A stretch of DNA of 64,000 bases from Rohdeia mirabilis (GTDB taxonomy: Bacteria > Planctomycetota > UBA1135 > GCA-002686595). Below the pieces are notes generated by a model, which worked only from the letters and a program-made list of their open reading frames with translations, searched no databases and was not told the origin of the DNA. The position numbers and the translations under genes were made by a program. Of this stretch, positions 1 to 8,213 are shown in pieces (positions within the stretch are counted from its first letter, which is position 1; every line of letters begins with the position of its first letter). The stretch is from the NCBI GenBank assembly GCA_007750655.1, contig CP036290.1, positions 3,100,001 through 3,164,000 on the forward strand, given 5' to 3'.

Positions 1-147
1 GCGACCTTCGAGGTACTGGCCCCGCGAGCACACCACGCGCACGCGGTGGCCACGGGCGACCAGCGCCTCGCACAGATCGGCGAGGTGCTGGCCCGTGCTG
101 GCCACGTCGGGCCAGTAGTACTGGTTGACGAAGGTGAAGAAGGCCAC
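1..147 (-). CDS. Glycosyltransferase family 4, N-terminal fragment
   Basis: Only the first 49 codons are in the window; the gene runs off the left edge. The translation (MAFFTFVNQYYWPD, then ASTGQHLADLCEALVARGH) is the typical first beta-strand and donor-side loop of WcaI-like GT-B glycosyltransferases, which open with a F-x-N-Q-Y-Y-P-D motif followed by a glycine-containing loop. Such enzymes transfer sugars from nucleotide donors during polysaccharide assembly at the inner membrane. The GTG at 145-147 is the only plausible start, since upstream codons in this frame look non-coding. It lies 37 bp downstream of the epimerase stop on the same strand, so co-transcription is likely. The specific sugar cannot be told from this fragment. 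Confidence 0.72.
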   Translation of the reverse strand, partial: MAFFTFVNQYYWPDVASTGQHLADLCEALVARGHRVRVVCSRGQYLEGR

Positions 148-184
148 GGCGTGGAGCGTCGATGGAGCGCGAACGCGAGCGTTC

Positions 185-1312
185 TCAGGCCGACTCGCGC
201 AGGCCGCGCCAACGCTCGTCGGCACCCGGGAAGACCTCGAGCTGCTCGTCCTGGGCCGCCGGGAAGGGCAACGCCGGTTGGACCTTGTCGATGTCGCGCT
301 GCAGCATCTCGCCGCGGATCCATTGGAACGTCTTGCGCATGCCTTCGGCCAGCGAGGTGCCCGGCTCCCACCCGTGGACGGCCTGGATCAGCGTGTTGTC
401 GCTGTTGCGACCGCGCACGCCCTTGGGGGCCGACAGGTCGTAGGAGCGCTCGACCGACACGTCGGCGATCTCCTCGACCACGGAGACCAGTTCGTTGATC
501 GAGACCAGCTCGCTCGAGCCCAGGTTGATCGGCTCGGTGAACTCGCCGTCGTGGATGCGGTGGATGCCTTCGATGCAGTCGTCGATGTACATGAACGAGC
601 GCGTCTGCTCGCCGTCGCCCCAGATGTCGATCGACAGGATGCCGGACATCTGCGCCTCGAGCACCTTGCGGCACATGGCGGCGGGCGCCTTCTCGCGTCC
701 GCCGTCCCAGGTCCCGTTCGGGCCGTAGACGTTGTGGAAGCGGGCGACGCGGGTCTCGATACCGAAGTCCTCGCGGAAGTGGCGGCACATGCGCTCGCTG
801 AAGAGCTTCTCCCAACCGTAGCCGTCCTCGGCCATCGCGGGGTAGGCGTCGGCCTCGACCAGCGCGGTCACGTCCGTGTCGCGCTGCTTGTCGGCGTTGT
901 AGACGCAGGCCGACGAGGAGAAGAAGAAGCGCTCGACCCCCGCGTCCTTGGCGGCGATCAGCATGTGCGTGTTGATCAGGACGCTGAGCATGCACAGCGC
1001 CTTGTTGTTCTCGATGAACCCCATTCCGCCCATGTCGGCGGCCAGGTTGAAGACGTCGGTCGTCCCCTCGCAGGCACGGTGACACGCGTCGAGCTTCTCG
1101 AGATCCATGACGAGGTTCTGCGCGCGCTCGTCGAACTGGTACCACTGGTCGAACGGCTTCTTGTCGACGGCGCGGACGGACTCGTAACCGCGCTCGAAGA
1201 GGCTCTTCACGAGGTGGCCGCCGATGAACCCTCCGGCGCCGGCGACGATGGCGTGGCGGCCGCGGGCGAAGGACTCGGAGTCGGACGACAGGGAGGAGGA
1301 ACTGCTGTTCAC
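185..1312 (-). CDS. GDP-mannose 3,5-epimerase-like NAD-dependent sugar epimerase
   Basis: Short-chain dehydrogenase-type sugar-nucleotide epimerase of 375 residues. A Rossmann NAD-binding motif (VAGAGGFIG, residues about 23-31) follows a Ser-rich leader, and the Y-x3-K active site is YGWEK near residue 165. FNLAADMGGMGFI, SSSACVYN, FHNVYGP and GGREKAPAAMCRK match the GDP-mannose 3,5-epimerase family that makes GDP-L-galactose/gulose more closely than generic UDP-glucose epimerases. GTG at 1312 is preferred because an upstream ATG (1519) would add an Arg/Pro-rich non-conserved leader. The next gene on the strand is a glycosyltransferase, which supports a role supplying an activated sugar for a surface glycan. 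Family is secure; exact substrate is inferred. Confidence 0.88.
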   Translation of the reverse strand: MNSSSSSLSSDSESFARGRHAIVAGAGGFIGGHLVKSLFERGYESVRAVDKKPFDQWYQFDERAQNLVMDLEKLDACHRACEGTTDVFNLAADMGGMGFIENNKALCMLSVLINTHMLIAAKDAGVERFFFSSSACVYNADKQRDTDVTALVEADAYPAMAEDGYGWEKLFSERMCRHFREDFGIETRVARFHNVYGPNGTWDGGREKAPAAMCRKVLEAQMSGILSIDIWGDGEQTRSFMYIDDCIEGIHRIHDGEFTEPINLGSSELVSINELVSVVEEIADVSVERSYDLSAPKGVRGRNSDNTLIQAVHGWEPGTSLAEGMRKTFQWIRGEMLQRDIDKVQPALPFPAAQDEQLEVFPGADERWRGLRESA

Positions 1313-1605
1313 GTCGGTGGGGTGCGCGTGGTTCGTGGGAGCGAGCGCCGCCGGTGAGGCGGGTGGAGCGAGGAGGAGTGGGCGACCGCGGCACAGCCGT
1401 GCGCCCTCCAAGGCTCCCGATCGGCCCCGCGCCCCGTCGCGCTGAGGGTTCGGTTCGGTGCGGCCCGCGGCAGGTCCCCCGTGCGGCACCCTCGGCCGCG
1501 ACTCGGAAATCCGTGCCACGTGGCGCGGGCGGCAGGACTCGGTCGGAGCGCCGCGTCCGGGTCCCTTCGCGCTGGCGCGGCGCCCGCGCGATCGCCGAGC
1601 GAGTC

Positions 1606-2820
1606 CTACTGGTCGCCGGCTTCCTCGTCGCCAAGGGCCTGCGCACCGCCGTCATCCACATCGCCGTCGCCCGTCTCGACCCCGAATCGGATCAGCTCCT
1701 CGGCGGTCAGATAGTGCATGCCGTAGGCGTCGGCGGCCTCGAGCGTGAAGAAGTAGAACTCCGGATCGATGCCGATCGCGCGGAAGAACTCGAGGTACGA
1801 CTCGTGCTCGGGCGCGTCGCGCGGCAGGTCGCCACCCTCGCGCTCGCCCAGCGCGTCGTACTCGGCCCACGAGTGCACGCCGAGCCGCGCTCCTTCCCCG
1901 AGCTTGCGACGCCAACCGGCCAGGAAGAAGTCGGTCCCGCCCGACGCCGCCTCCCCACCGGGCGCGAGTTCGGTGTGGAACTGGTGGCGATGGACCAGGA
2001 GCGCCGCCTCTTGGCAGGCCACGTCGTCCATCGTCCCGGGCACCTCCTCCATCAGGATCCGATCGACCTGGGGCTCCTCGACGAGGATCCGCATGAGGCG
2101 CCCCAGAGTCGCGCCGGTGATGCTGCCGTTCATCACGGCGTAGCGGCCCGCGATCTCGAACGTGGCGCCACGCGCGTCGCGGGCGTAGTAGCGCGCCACC
2201 TCGTCGCGCACGAGCGTTCCGTCCCCGTCCAGGTCGAGAGCGGCCACGTCGTACTCTTCGGGATCGATCTCGGCCAGCGGCGCTTCACCGTCGCCGTCGG
2301 GATCGATCCCGAGCCAGATCGCAGCCTCCTCGCCCATCACGTAGGACCGCACGCTGTCGTGGTCGAAGTGGCGGATCTCCGCCTCGGTCAACGCTCCGTC
2401 GCGGTTGCGATCGAGCTCCCAGAAGGACGCGAGCAGCTCGAACGACGCCTCGGCCCGGCTCAGCGTTCCGTCGCCGTCGAAGTCGTACTCGGCGATCAGG
2501 TCGCGCGCCATCTCGCGCGCGTACTCGCGGCGCTCCTCGAACAGATCGAGGATCTCCGACTGGGAGAAGCCTTCGGGCCCGTCCTCGTCGTAGTACGACT
2601 CCTCGATCCGAATGGCGGCCGCGGCCTCGAAGGCCTCGATCCGACCGTTGCGATCCAGGTCGAGCCAGCGCATCACGTCGCGCATCTCGACGCGCGCCGC
2701 CCCCCCTCGGCTCGCACCGGTCGGGGCAGGTGCTGTGCCCGGGACTCCGAGCGCGTAGGTCAGGAGCGAGCCCCAAAGAACGAGGGAAGCGGAGCGGAAC
2801 GCTCGAGTCGTCGTGGTCAT
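1606..2820 (-). CDS. Secreted EF-hand protein with ClpP/COG3904-like C-terminal domain
   Basis: 404 residues from ATG 2820, with a hydrophobic N-terminal signal sequence (about residues 10-28). At least four EF-hand-type calcium loops follow in the N-terminal half (DLDRNGRIEAFE, DFDGDGTLSRAE, ELDRNRDGALTEAE, DLDGDGTLVRDE). From about residue 215 the sequence changes character: AGRYAVMNGSITGATL, ARLGVHSWA and DFYxFTLEAA-like segments (FYFFTLEAADAYGMHYLTAE) resemble the periplasmic ClpP-like family COG3904. I cannot identify a full Ser-His-Asp triad. A role in calcium-dependent envelope proteolysis is only a suggestion. It is divergent from the Na/Pi transporter, with a 98-bp shared promoter region. 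Confidence 0.7.
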   Translation of the reverse strand: MTTTTRAFRSASLVLWGSLLTYALGVPGTAPAPTGASRGGAARVEMRDVMRWLDLDRNGRIEAFEAAAAIRIEESYYDEDGPEGFSQSEILDLFEERREYAREMARDLIAEYDFDGDGTLSRAEASFELLASFWELDRNRDGALTEAEIRHFDHDSVRSYVMGEEAAIWLGIDPDGDGEAPLAEIDPEEYDVAALDLDGDGTLVRDEVARYYARDARGATFEIAGRYAVMNGSITGATLGRLMRILVEEPQVDRILMEEVPGTMDDVACQEAALLVHRHQFHTELAPGGEAASGGTDFFLAGWRRKLGEGARLGVHSWAEYDALGEREGGDLPRDAPEHESYLEFFRAIGIDPEFYFFTLEAADAYGMHYLTAEELIRFGVETGDGDVDDGGAQALGDEEAGDQ

Positions 2821-2918
2821 GGCGAGTCGCGGAGCCGAGGCGGAACGGGTCACCGGAGTGTAGTCGCCTTCCGAACTCCCGCGCACGCGACGCCGCGGCA
2901 CGAGCGCATACTCGCGCC

Positions 2919-4568
2919 ATGTGGTCCGTCGTCATGGCAGCCCTCGGGGCCGTCGGCATCTTCCTTCTGGGGATGGTCTCGCTCGAGCGCGGGCTGGAGG
3001 GCCTCGCGGGCGGGCGGCTCGAACGCGTCCTGGCGCGCTTCACGAAGAGCCCGACCTCGGGAGCTCTGACGGGCGCCGCGGTCACGGCCGTGTTGCAGTC
3101 GTCCAGCGCGACCACGCTGACGGCCGTGGCGCTGACCGGTGCCGGGCTGCTGACCTTCGCCCAGGCCCTGGGGATCGTGCTGGGCGCGAACGTCGGGACC
3201 ACGGTGACGGGCTGGTTGGTCGCGCTGGTCGGGTTCGAGTTCAAGGTCGGCGCGATCAGCGGACTGATGGTGTTCACCGGCGTTCTGACGCACCTGTTCG
3301 CGAAGAACCGGCTGCGCTACGCGGGGCTCGCGCTCGCCGGGTTCGGACTCGTGTTCCTCGGGATCGGTGCGTTGCGCGACGCGCTCGGCGGACTCGAGGG
3401 GATCGTCACGCCCGACTCGTTCCCCAGCGACGACTTCGGAGGCCGCGTCCTGTTGGTGCTGATCGGCATCGCCGTCACCCTCGTCACGCAGTCGTCGAGC
3501 GCCGGCGTCGCGGCCGCGCTGGCCGCTCTGCACACCGGAGCGATCGACCTGCCCCAGGCCGCGGCGCTCGTGATCGGCATGGACGTCGGAACCACGGGAA
3601 CGGCGTTGTTCGCCACGATCGGTGGAACCACGTCGGCGCGCCGCACCGGCCTCGCCCACGTGCTGTTCAACATCCTCAGCGGCGTCGGCGCATTCTTCTT
3701 CCTCGACCTGTACGCCTTCGGCCTCGAACGCGCGCTCCCGGGTACGGCGACCGCGCACCCGGAACTGGCGCTGGTCGGCTTCCACACGGCCTTCAACCTG
3801 CTCGCGGTCCTGGGCGCGCTCCCGTTCGCCCGGCGGTTCGCGCGGCTCGTCGAGCGCATCGTGCCCGAGCGCGAGGACCCACTGACGCGCGCCCTCGAGC
3901 CGCGTCTCGCGAAGCGACCGAAGCTCGCCGTCGACGCCGCCGCTCGCTCGCTCCACGCGATCGCACGCCGCGTCCTGCGCGCCACGTTGCGCGAGGTCGA
4001 TCTGCGCGAGCGACGTGGTCCGGGCGGCACGGACCTCGTCCGACTGGACTCCGCGATCGAGCGCGTGGCCGATTTCGTGGGCGCGATCCCCACGTCCGAC
4101 GGCGACACGGCGGCCCTGCTGCGCGAGACGGCCCTGGTCCATCAGACGGACCACCTGGCGCGCCTGGTCGACCGGCTCGGCGCGATCCCGCGGGGCGTGT
4201 CCACAGCGTTCGACCCCGAGTTCGAGGCCCAGCGCGAGGACCTGGTGCGCGCGCTGGTCCGGACCCTGCGCGACGACGGACCGACGGCGCGCGGCTTCGA
4301 CGCCCAGGAGCTCCGTGGCGTCCGCGACCGACTCGAGGCTTCCGACGAGAACCTGCGGACGGCGTGGATCACGCGCGCCGCGGCCGATCACCTGGGCGCG
4401 ACCGAAGCGCTGGCGCGCCTCGAGAGCCTGCGCTGGCTGCGGCGCGTGGCGCACCACACCTGGCGCATCGCGGCGCACTCGGGCGTGGCGCTCGGATCGA
4501 CTCGGGCGGCGAGTTCGGACGGCGCAACACACCGCGAGCGCGGAGCCGACACGATGGAACCGGTCTGA
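2919..4568 (+). CDS. Na/Pi cotransporter family protein with PhoU-like C-terminus
   Basis: Inner-membrane sodium:phosphate symporter family (NptA/YjbB type), 549 residues. The two inverted repeats each carry the diagnostic QSSS signature: VLQSSSATT near residue 52 and VTQSSSAG near residue 190, followed by GANVGTT and GMDVGTT. Eight or more hydrophobic segments fill residues 1-310. The remaining about 240 residues are charged and helical, as in the PhoU-like regulatory tail of this family. Start ATG 2919 places the first membrane helix right at the N-terminus (MWSVVMAALGAVGIFLLGM). It is convergent with the carbamoyltransferase, 59 bp away. Confidence 0.92.
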   Translation: MWSVVMAALGAVGIFLLGMVSLERGLEGLAGGRLERVLARFTKSPTSGALTGAAVTAVLQSSSATTLTAVALTGAGLLTFAQALGIVLGANVGTTVTGWLVALVGFEFKVGAISGLMVFTGVLTHLFAKNRLRYAGLALAGFGLVFLGIGALRDALGGLEGIVTPDSFPSDDFGGRVLLVLIGIAVTLVTQSSSAGVAAALAALHTGAIDLPQAAALVIGMDVGTTGTALFATIGGTTSARRTGLAHVLFNILSGVGAFFFLDLYAFGLERALPGTATAHPELALVGFHTAFNLLAVLGALPFARRFARLVERIVPEREDPLTRALEPRLAKRPKLAVDAAARSLHAIARRVLRATLREVDLRERRGPGGTDLVRLDSAIERVADFVGAIPTSDGDTAALLRETALVHQTDHLARLVDRLGAIPRGVSTAFDPEFEAQREDLVRALVRTLRDDGPTARGFDAQELRGVRDRLEASDENLRTAWITRAAADHLGATEALARLESLRWLRRVAHHTWRIAAHSGVALGSTRAASSDGATHRERGADTMEPV

Positions 4569-4627
4569 GTGGGCTCGAGCCGAGCCGCGCGTCCCGAGTG
4601 GACGCGCGACGAACGGCCCGGCCCGGC

Positions 4628-6511
4628 TCAGCCCTCGTACTCTTCGCTCGCGAGGCCGAACGACGACGGTTGCTCGACGGCCGCGTTCGATCCGCGCGCG
4701 GGCAGTGCCGCGGGAACGTCGTCGACGCTGGCTTCGATCGCCACCGGCAACGGCGTGCGCTCGAGGATCGTGTCACCCAGGACCAGAACGTCCATCTTCG
4801 TGCGCAGGAAGCAGGCCAACGCCTCTTCGGGACGCTGCACCACCGGCTCGTTCTCGTTGAACGAGGTGTTCAGGATCATCGGCACGCCGGTCAGGCTGTC
4901 GAAGGCTCGGATCAGCGCGTGGTAGCGCGAGCTCGTGCGCGCGCTGACCGTCTGCAGGCGGCCCGTGCCGTCGGCGTGGGTGACCGCCGGGATGTGCTCG
5001 CGGCACTCCTCGCGGATCGGCAGCACCATCGACATGAAGGGCACGGCCTGGGGCCTTTCGAACCAGTCGGCGACCTTCTCCTCGAGGACCGACGGCGCGA
5101 AGGGACGGAACGACTCGCGGCGCTTGATCTTGAGGTTGAGGATGTCCTTCATGTCCGCGCGCCGGGGATCGCCGACGATCGAACGGTTGCCGAGGGCGCG
5201 CGGCCCCCACTCCATCGATCCCTGGAACCAACCGACCACGTGGCCGGCGGCGATGTGGCGCGCCACGTGGTCGCACAGGGCCGACTCGTCGGTGTAGGCG
5301 ACGCGCGCGCAGCCCGCGTCCTCGAGCGTCTCCTCCGCCTGCGCCAGACAGGCGTCGAGCGCGGACTGCTCGTAGCTGGGGCCGAGGTAGGCGTGCTCCA
5401 TGAAGCTGGTCCGCTCGCGACCCAGGACGTCGCACCAGACCGATGTGGCCGCGCCGATCGCGCCCCCCGCATCGCCGGCGGCAGCTTGCACGTAGACCTC
5501 GTCGAACGGGGTCTCGTCGGTGATCTTGCCGTTGGCGAGGCTGTTCATCCCACAGCCGCCGGCCAGGCACAGCTTGCGTTCGCCCGTCTCCGCGGCGAGC
5601 GCGCGCAGCATCGAGAACAGCACGCCTTCGTACACGGCCTGGATCGACGCGGCGAGGTCCTTGTGGCGCTGGGTCAGCTCTTCACCGTGGTGGCGCGCCG
5701 GACCGAGCAGGGACTCGAGCTTGGGCGAGAAGGCGCGGCCGACGGTCGGTTCGCCGCCGTCCCAGGTCATCGGGACGCCGCCGGTGGTGTGCAGGAAGTA
5801 GGACGTGTCCAGCTCGAACCCGCTGCCGACGGGACGGACCACGTTCTCGAGTTCGCGGACGTAGCGCGGCTCGCCGTAGGCCGCCATGCCCATGACCTTG
5901 TACTCGTCGCCGTACTTGTGGAAGCCGAGGAACTGGGTCAACGCGAGGTAGTAGAGACCGAGCGAGTGCGGGAAGCCGACGCGGCCGAGCTCGACCATGT
6001 CGCGGCCGACCCCGTGCGCCCACATCGAGCTCGAGAAGTCGCCGAATCCGTCGATCGACGCGATCGCAGCGCGTTGGAAGGGCGAGACGTGGAAGGCGCT
6101 CGCGAGGTGCGCGCGGTGGTGTTCGATGCCCCAGAACTTCGGCCTGAAGGTCGCCGGTTCGACGCCGAGGCCGGCCGCCAATTGCTCGACGACGGAACCG
6201 ACCGCGCCCGAGTTCCGGCGGCGCTCGAGGGCCTTGCGCCACAGTTTCGGGTGCGTCGCGGTGTAGGCCAGCTTGGACAGGAGGTGCGCGCGCGGGTCGC
6301 GGTTGATCGCCACGTGGTCGACGTCGCTCGGCGCGAGTCCGGCCTGGGCGAGGCAGGCCCGAACCGCTTCGGTGGGCAGGCCGGCCCAGTGCTTGATGCG
6401 CCGGAAGCGCTCCTCCTCGCAGGCGGCGACGAGCACGCCGTCGACGAGCAGGGCGGCGGAGGAGTCGCCGTGGAAGGCGTTGAGACCGAGGATGACGGTG
6501 GGCTTGTGCAC
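4628..6511 (-). CDS. NodU/CmcH-family O-carbamoyltransferase
   Basis: Two-domain carbamoyltransferase of about 627 residues. It uses carbamoyl phosphate and ATP to carbamoylate hydroxyl groups of sugars or secondary metabolites. The N-terminal Kae1-like domain opens with VILGLNAFHGDSSAALL and contains the metal-binding HHRAHLASAFHVSPF segment; GGCGMNSLANGKI lies in the ATP site. The C-terminal YrdC-like domain carries WGPRALGNRSIVGDPR and LNTSFNENEPVV, both family hallmarks. GTG 6511 is chosen because the conserved fold begins within six residues of it; the only longer option is a TTG at 6583 with a Pro/His-rich leader. Neighbouring epimerase, glycosyltransferase and sugar-phosphate transferase genes suggest decoration of an exopolysaccharide or lipopolysaccharide. 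Confidence 0.93.
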   Translation of the reverse strand: MHKPTVILGLNAFHGDSSAALLVDGVLVAACEEERFRRIKHWAGLPTEAVRACLAQAGLAPSDVDHVAINRDPRAHLLSKLAYTATHPKLWRKALERRRNSGAVGSVVEQLAAGLGVEPATFRPKFWGIEHHRAHLASAFHVSPFQRAAIASIDGFGDFSSSMWAHGVGRDMVELGRVGFPHSLGLYYLALTQFLGFHKYGDEYKVMGMAAYGEPRYVRELENVVRPVGSGFELDTSYFLHTTGGVPMTWDGGEPTVGRAFSPKLESLLGPARHHGEELTQRHKDLAASIQAVYEGVLFSMLRALAAETGERKLCLAGGCGMNSLANGKITDETPFDEVYVQAAAGDAGGAIGAATSVWCDVLGRERTSFMEHAYLGPSYEQSALDACLAQAEETLEDAGCARVAYTDESALCDHVARHIAAGHVVGWFQGSMEWGPRALGNRSIVGDPRRADMKDILNLKIKRRESFRPFAPSVLEEKVADWFERPQAVPFMSMVLPIREECREHIPAVTHADGTGRLQTVSARTSSRYHALIRAFDSLTGVPMILNTSFNENEPVVQRPEEALACFLRTKMDVLVLGDTILERTPLPVAIEASVDDVPAALPARGSNAAVEQPSSFGLASEEYEG

Positions 6512-6880
6512 GGTGCGGGACGCGTGGGGCGCGGGGGGATGCAAGTGGATCGCGTGGACGGCGCTCGCGAGCGGTGATCGCAAGGGTGCGACGCGCGGGC
6601 GCTTCGGATGAATGGCTCCGAGCGGTTGGATCGGCCGATCGACGCGCGAGGTGAAGGGCCCACGAGGACGGTCCCAGCCCTCGGACCGGGCCGGAAGATG
6701 TGTCCGAGTGCTCGCGCGGACGGAGCCCGAGGGACCGCGCGCGAAACTCGAATCGTCGAATCGTCGGAATCACGCAACTCGGGCCAGGTGCGCGGCCGAT
6801 CCCCACGCGAGCGTCGCCCTCTCCGACGCGCCGAGCCCGTCCGGGCGAACGCGCGCCTCGTCCCCACGCCGAACGCACCG
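6512..6880. other. Divergent intergenic region, carbamoyltransferase / sugar transferase
   Basis: 369 bp between two divergently transcribed glycan genes. It must carry both promoters, but I see no convincing -35/-10 pair, operator palindrome or Shine-Dalgarno site. Both strands are open in several frames without recognisable protein similarity. Confidence 0.5.
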
Positions 6881-7699
6881 ATGAGCCGCCCCGCTCCGGA
6901 AACCACTCGCCCTCGCTCGCACGCGGGCTCGACCGCCGCCCAGCTCCTGGGTCGTATCGAAGCGCCCGCTCGACGGCGGAAGCGGATCGTGCCCGAGGAG
7001 TCGACGAGCGAAGCCCCGTCGGACCGATCGGCCGCGACCAGCGGCGCTCCGAACTGGGCCGCCCTCGAGCCGCGCGGCCTCTACGCGCGCTGCGGACGAC
7101 CGCTGGCCGAACTGGTACTGCTCGCCGCCGTCCTGCCGTTCGCGGTCGCGCTCGCCCTGCCGATCGCACTCGTGAACCTGTGCGTCTTCGGCGACCCGCG
7201 CCGCATCCTGTTCAGCCAGGAGCGCGTCGGGCACCGCGGCCAGGTCTTCCGCATCCACAAGTTCCGCACGATGAAGGAGACGAAGAGCTCGTCCTTCGAC
7301 TCCTGGAGCGGCGACGGCGACGCCCTGCGCGTGACGGCCTTCGGTCGCTTCCTGCGCAACTCGCACCTGGACGAGCTGCCGCAGCTGCTCAACGTCCTCA
7401 AGCGGGACATGAGCGTCATCGGTCCGCGGCCCGAGATGGTCGAGATCGAGACCTGGGCCGGCGCCCACGTGCCCAAGTTCGTCGAACGCCTCGCCGTGCG
7501 CCCCGGCATCACCGGCTGGCCACAGATCACCCAGGGCTACGTCGGCCGCTGCGCCGAGGGCTACGCGAAGAAGCACGCCCTGTGTATGCAGTACCTCGAG
7601 CGCTTCGGTCCGAAGCAGGACGCCCTGATCCTCGTTCGCACGGTCCTGTGGATGGCGCGCCGACAGGGCTGGCAGTGGCAGGACCAAGGGCGCGGCTGA
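6881..7699 (+). CDS. Undecaprenyl-phosphate sugar phosphotransferase (bacterial sugar transferase)
   Basis: 272-residue monotopic sugar-1-phosphate transferase that starts repeat-unit synthesis on undecaprenyl phosphate. A disordered, Arg/Ser-rich N-terminus (1-65) precedes one hydrophobic hairpin (about 74-105). The catalytic domain then carries FSQERVGHRGQVFRIHKFRTM, LRVTAFGRFLRNSHLDELPQ, NVLKRDMSVIGPRPEM and RPGITGWPQI, all family signatures. It corresponds to the short PglC/WcaJ-core form, without the CoA-binding-like N-terminal domain. ATG 6881 was chosen over an in-frame upstream ATG at 6608 because the extra 91 residues look non-coding. The stop is followed within 25 bp by a strong hairpin, the first of three tandem copies. 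Confidence 0.93.
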   Translation: MSRPAPETTRPRSHAGSTAAQLLGRIEAPARRRKRIVPEESTSEAPSDRSAATSGAPNWAALEPRGLYARCGRPLAELVLLAAVLPFAVALALPIALVNLCVFGDPRRILFSQERVGHRGQVFRIHKFRTMKETKSSSFDSWSGDGDALRVTAFGRFLRNSHLDELPQLLNVLKRDMSVIGPRPEMVEIETWAGAHVPKFVERLAVRPGITGWPQITQGYVGRCAEGYAKKHALCMQYLERFGPKQDALILVRTVLWMARRQGWQWQDQGRG

Positions 7700-7701
7700 G
7701 C

Positions 7702-8210
7702 GTTCGCCGGCGCGCGGCGCCGGACCCCCCGCGTCGGGGAAACGCGGGAGGTCCCAGCCAGGGGTGACGATCCGCTGGGGAACGGAGCGCCGACGGCTGC
7801 GAGGTGAGGCCGGGGCCTCGGATCTCGTCGAGCTCTCGGGACGGAGAGTGTTTCGTGTGGTGCGCTGGCAGCGCGTTCGTCGCGCCGGCGCTGGACCCCC
7901 CGCGTCGGGAAACGCGGGAGGTCCGGGCCAAGGGGTGTCGATTCGCCGGGGAGCGGACCGACGGCTGCGAGGTGAGGCCGGGGCCTCGGATCTCGTCGAG
8001 CTCTCGGGACGGAGAGTGTTTCGTGTGGTGCGCTGGCAGCGTGTTCGTCGCGCCGGCGCTGGACCCCCCACGTCGGGAAACGCGGGAGGTCCGGGCCAAG
8101 GGGTGTCGATTCGCCGGGGAGCGGATCGACGGCTGCGAGGTGAGGCCGGGGCCTCGGGTCTCGTCGAGCTCTCGGGACGGAGAGTGTTTCGTGTGCTGCG
8201 TCGAGCGTGC
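7702..8210. repeat. Tandem direct repeat, three units (173, 168, 168 bp), each with a terminator-like hairpin
   Basis: Three near-identical units begin at 7702, 7875 and 8043 and fill the space between the convergent sugar transferase and beta-barrel-like genes. Each contains a G+C-rich hairpin (7722-7754, 7893-7924, 8061-8092) with arms of the type GGACCCCCCGCG / CGCGGGAGGTCC. Units 2 and 3 differ at only a few positions, including one in a hairpin arm. Unit 1 carries small insertions and is the most divergent, so unit 2 or 3 is probably the latest duplication. Homology decays after about 8195. The 168-bp period keeps an open frame, but the translation is Arg/Gly-rich and not convincing as protein. 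Confidence 0.9.
7722..7754 (+). terminator. Hairpin terminator downstream of the sugar transferase
   Basis: Inverted repeat GGACCCCCCGCG / CGCGGGAGGTCC with a loop of about 9 nt, starting 22 bp after the stop codon at 7699. It has no U-tract, so if it terminates transcription it is not a canonical intrinsic terminator. Because the gene on the far side is convergent, it could act bidirectionally. Confidence 0.55.
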
Positions 8211-8213
8211 GGC

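Noticed and set aside
2921..6577. A 1218-codon plus-strand open frame
   Set aside because: It is the shadow of the Na/Pi transporter and the antisense of the carbamoyltransferase, both of which have strong motifs. The translation is Arg/Pro/Gly-rich without domains.
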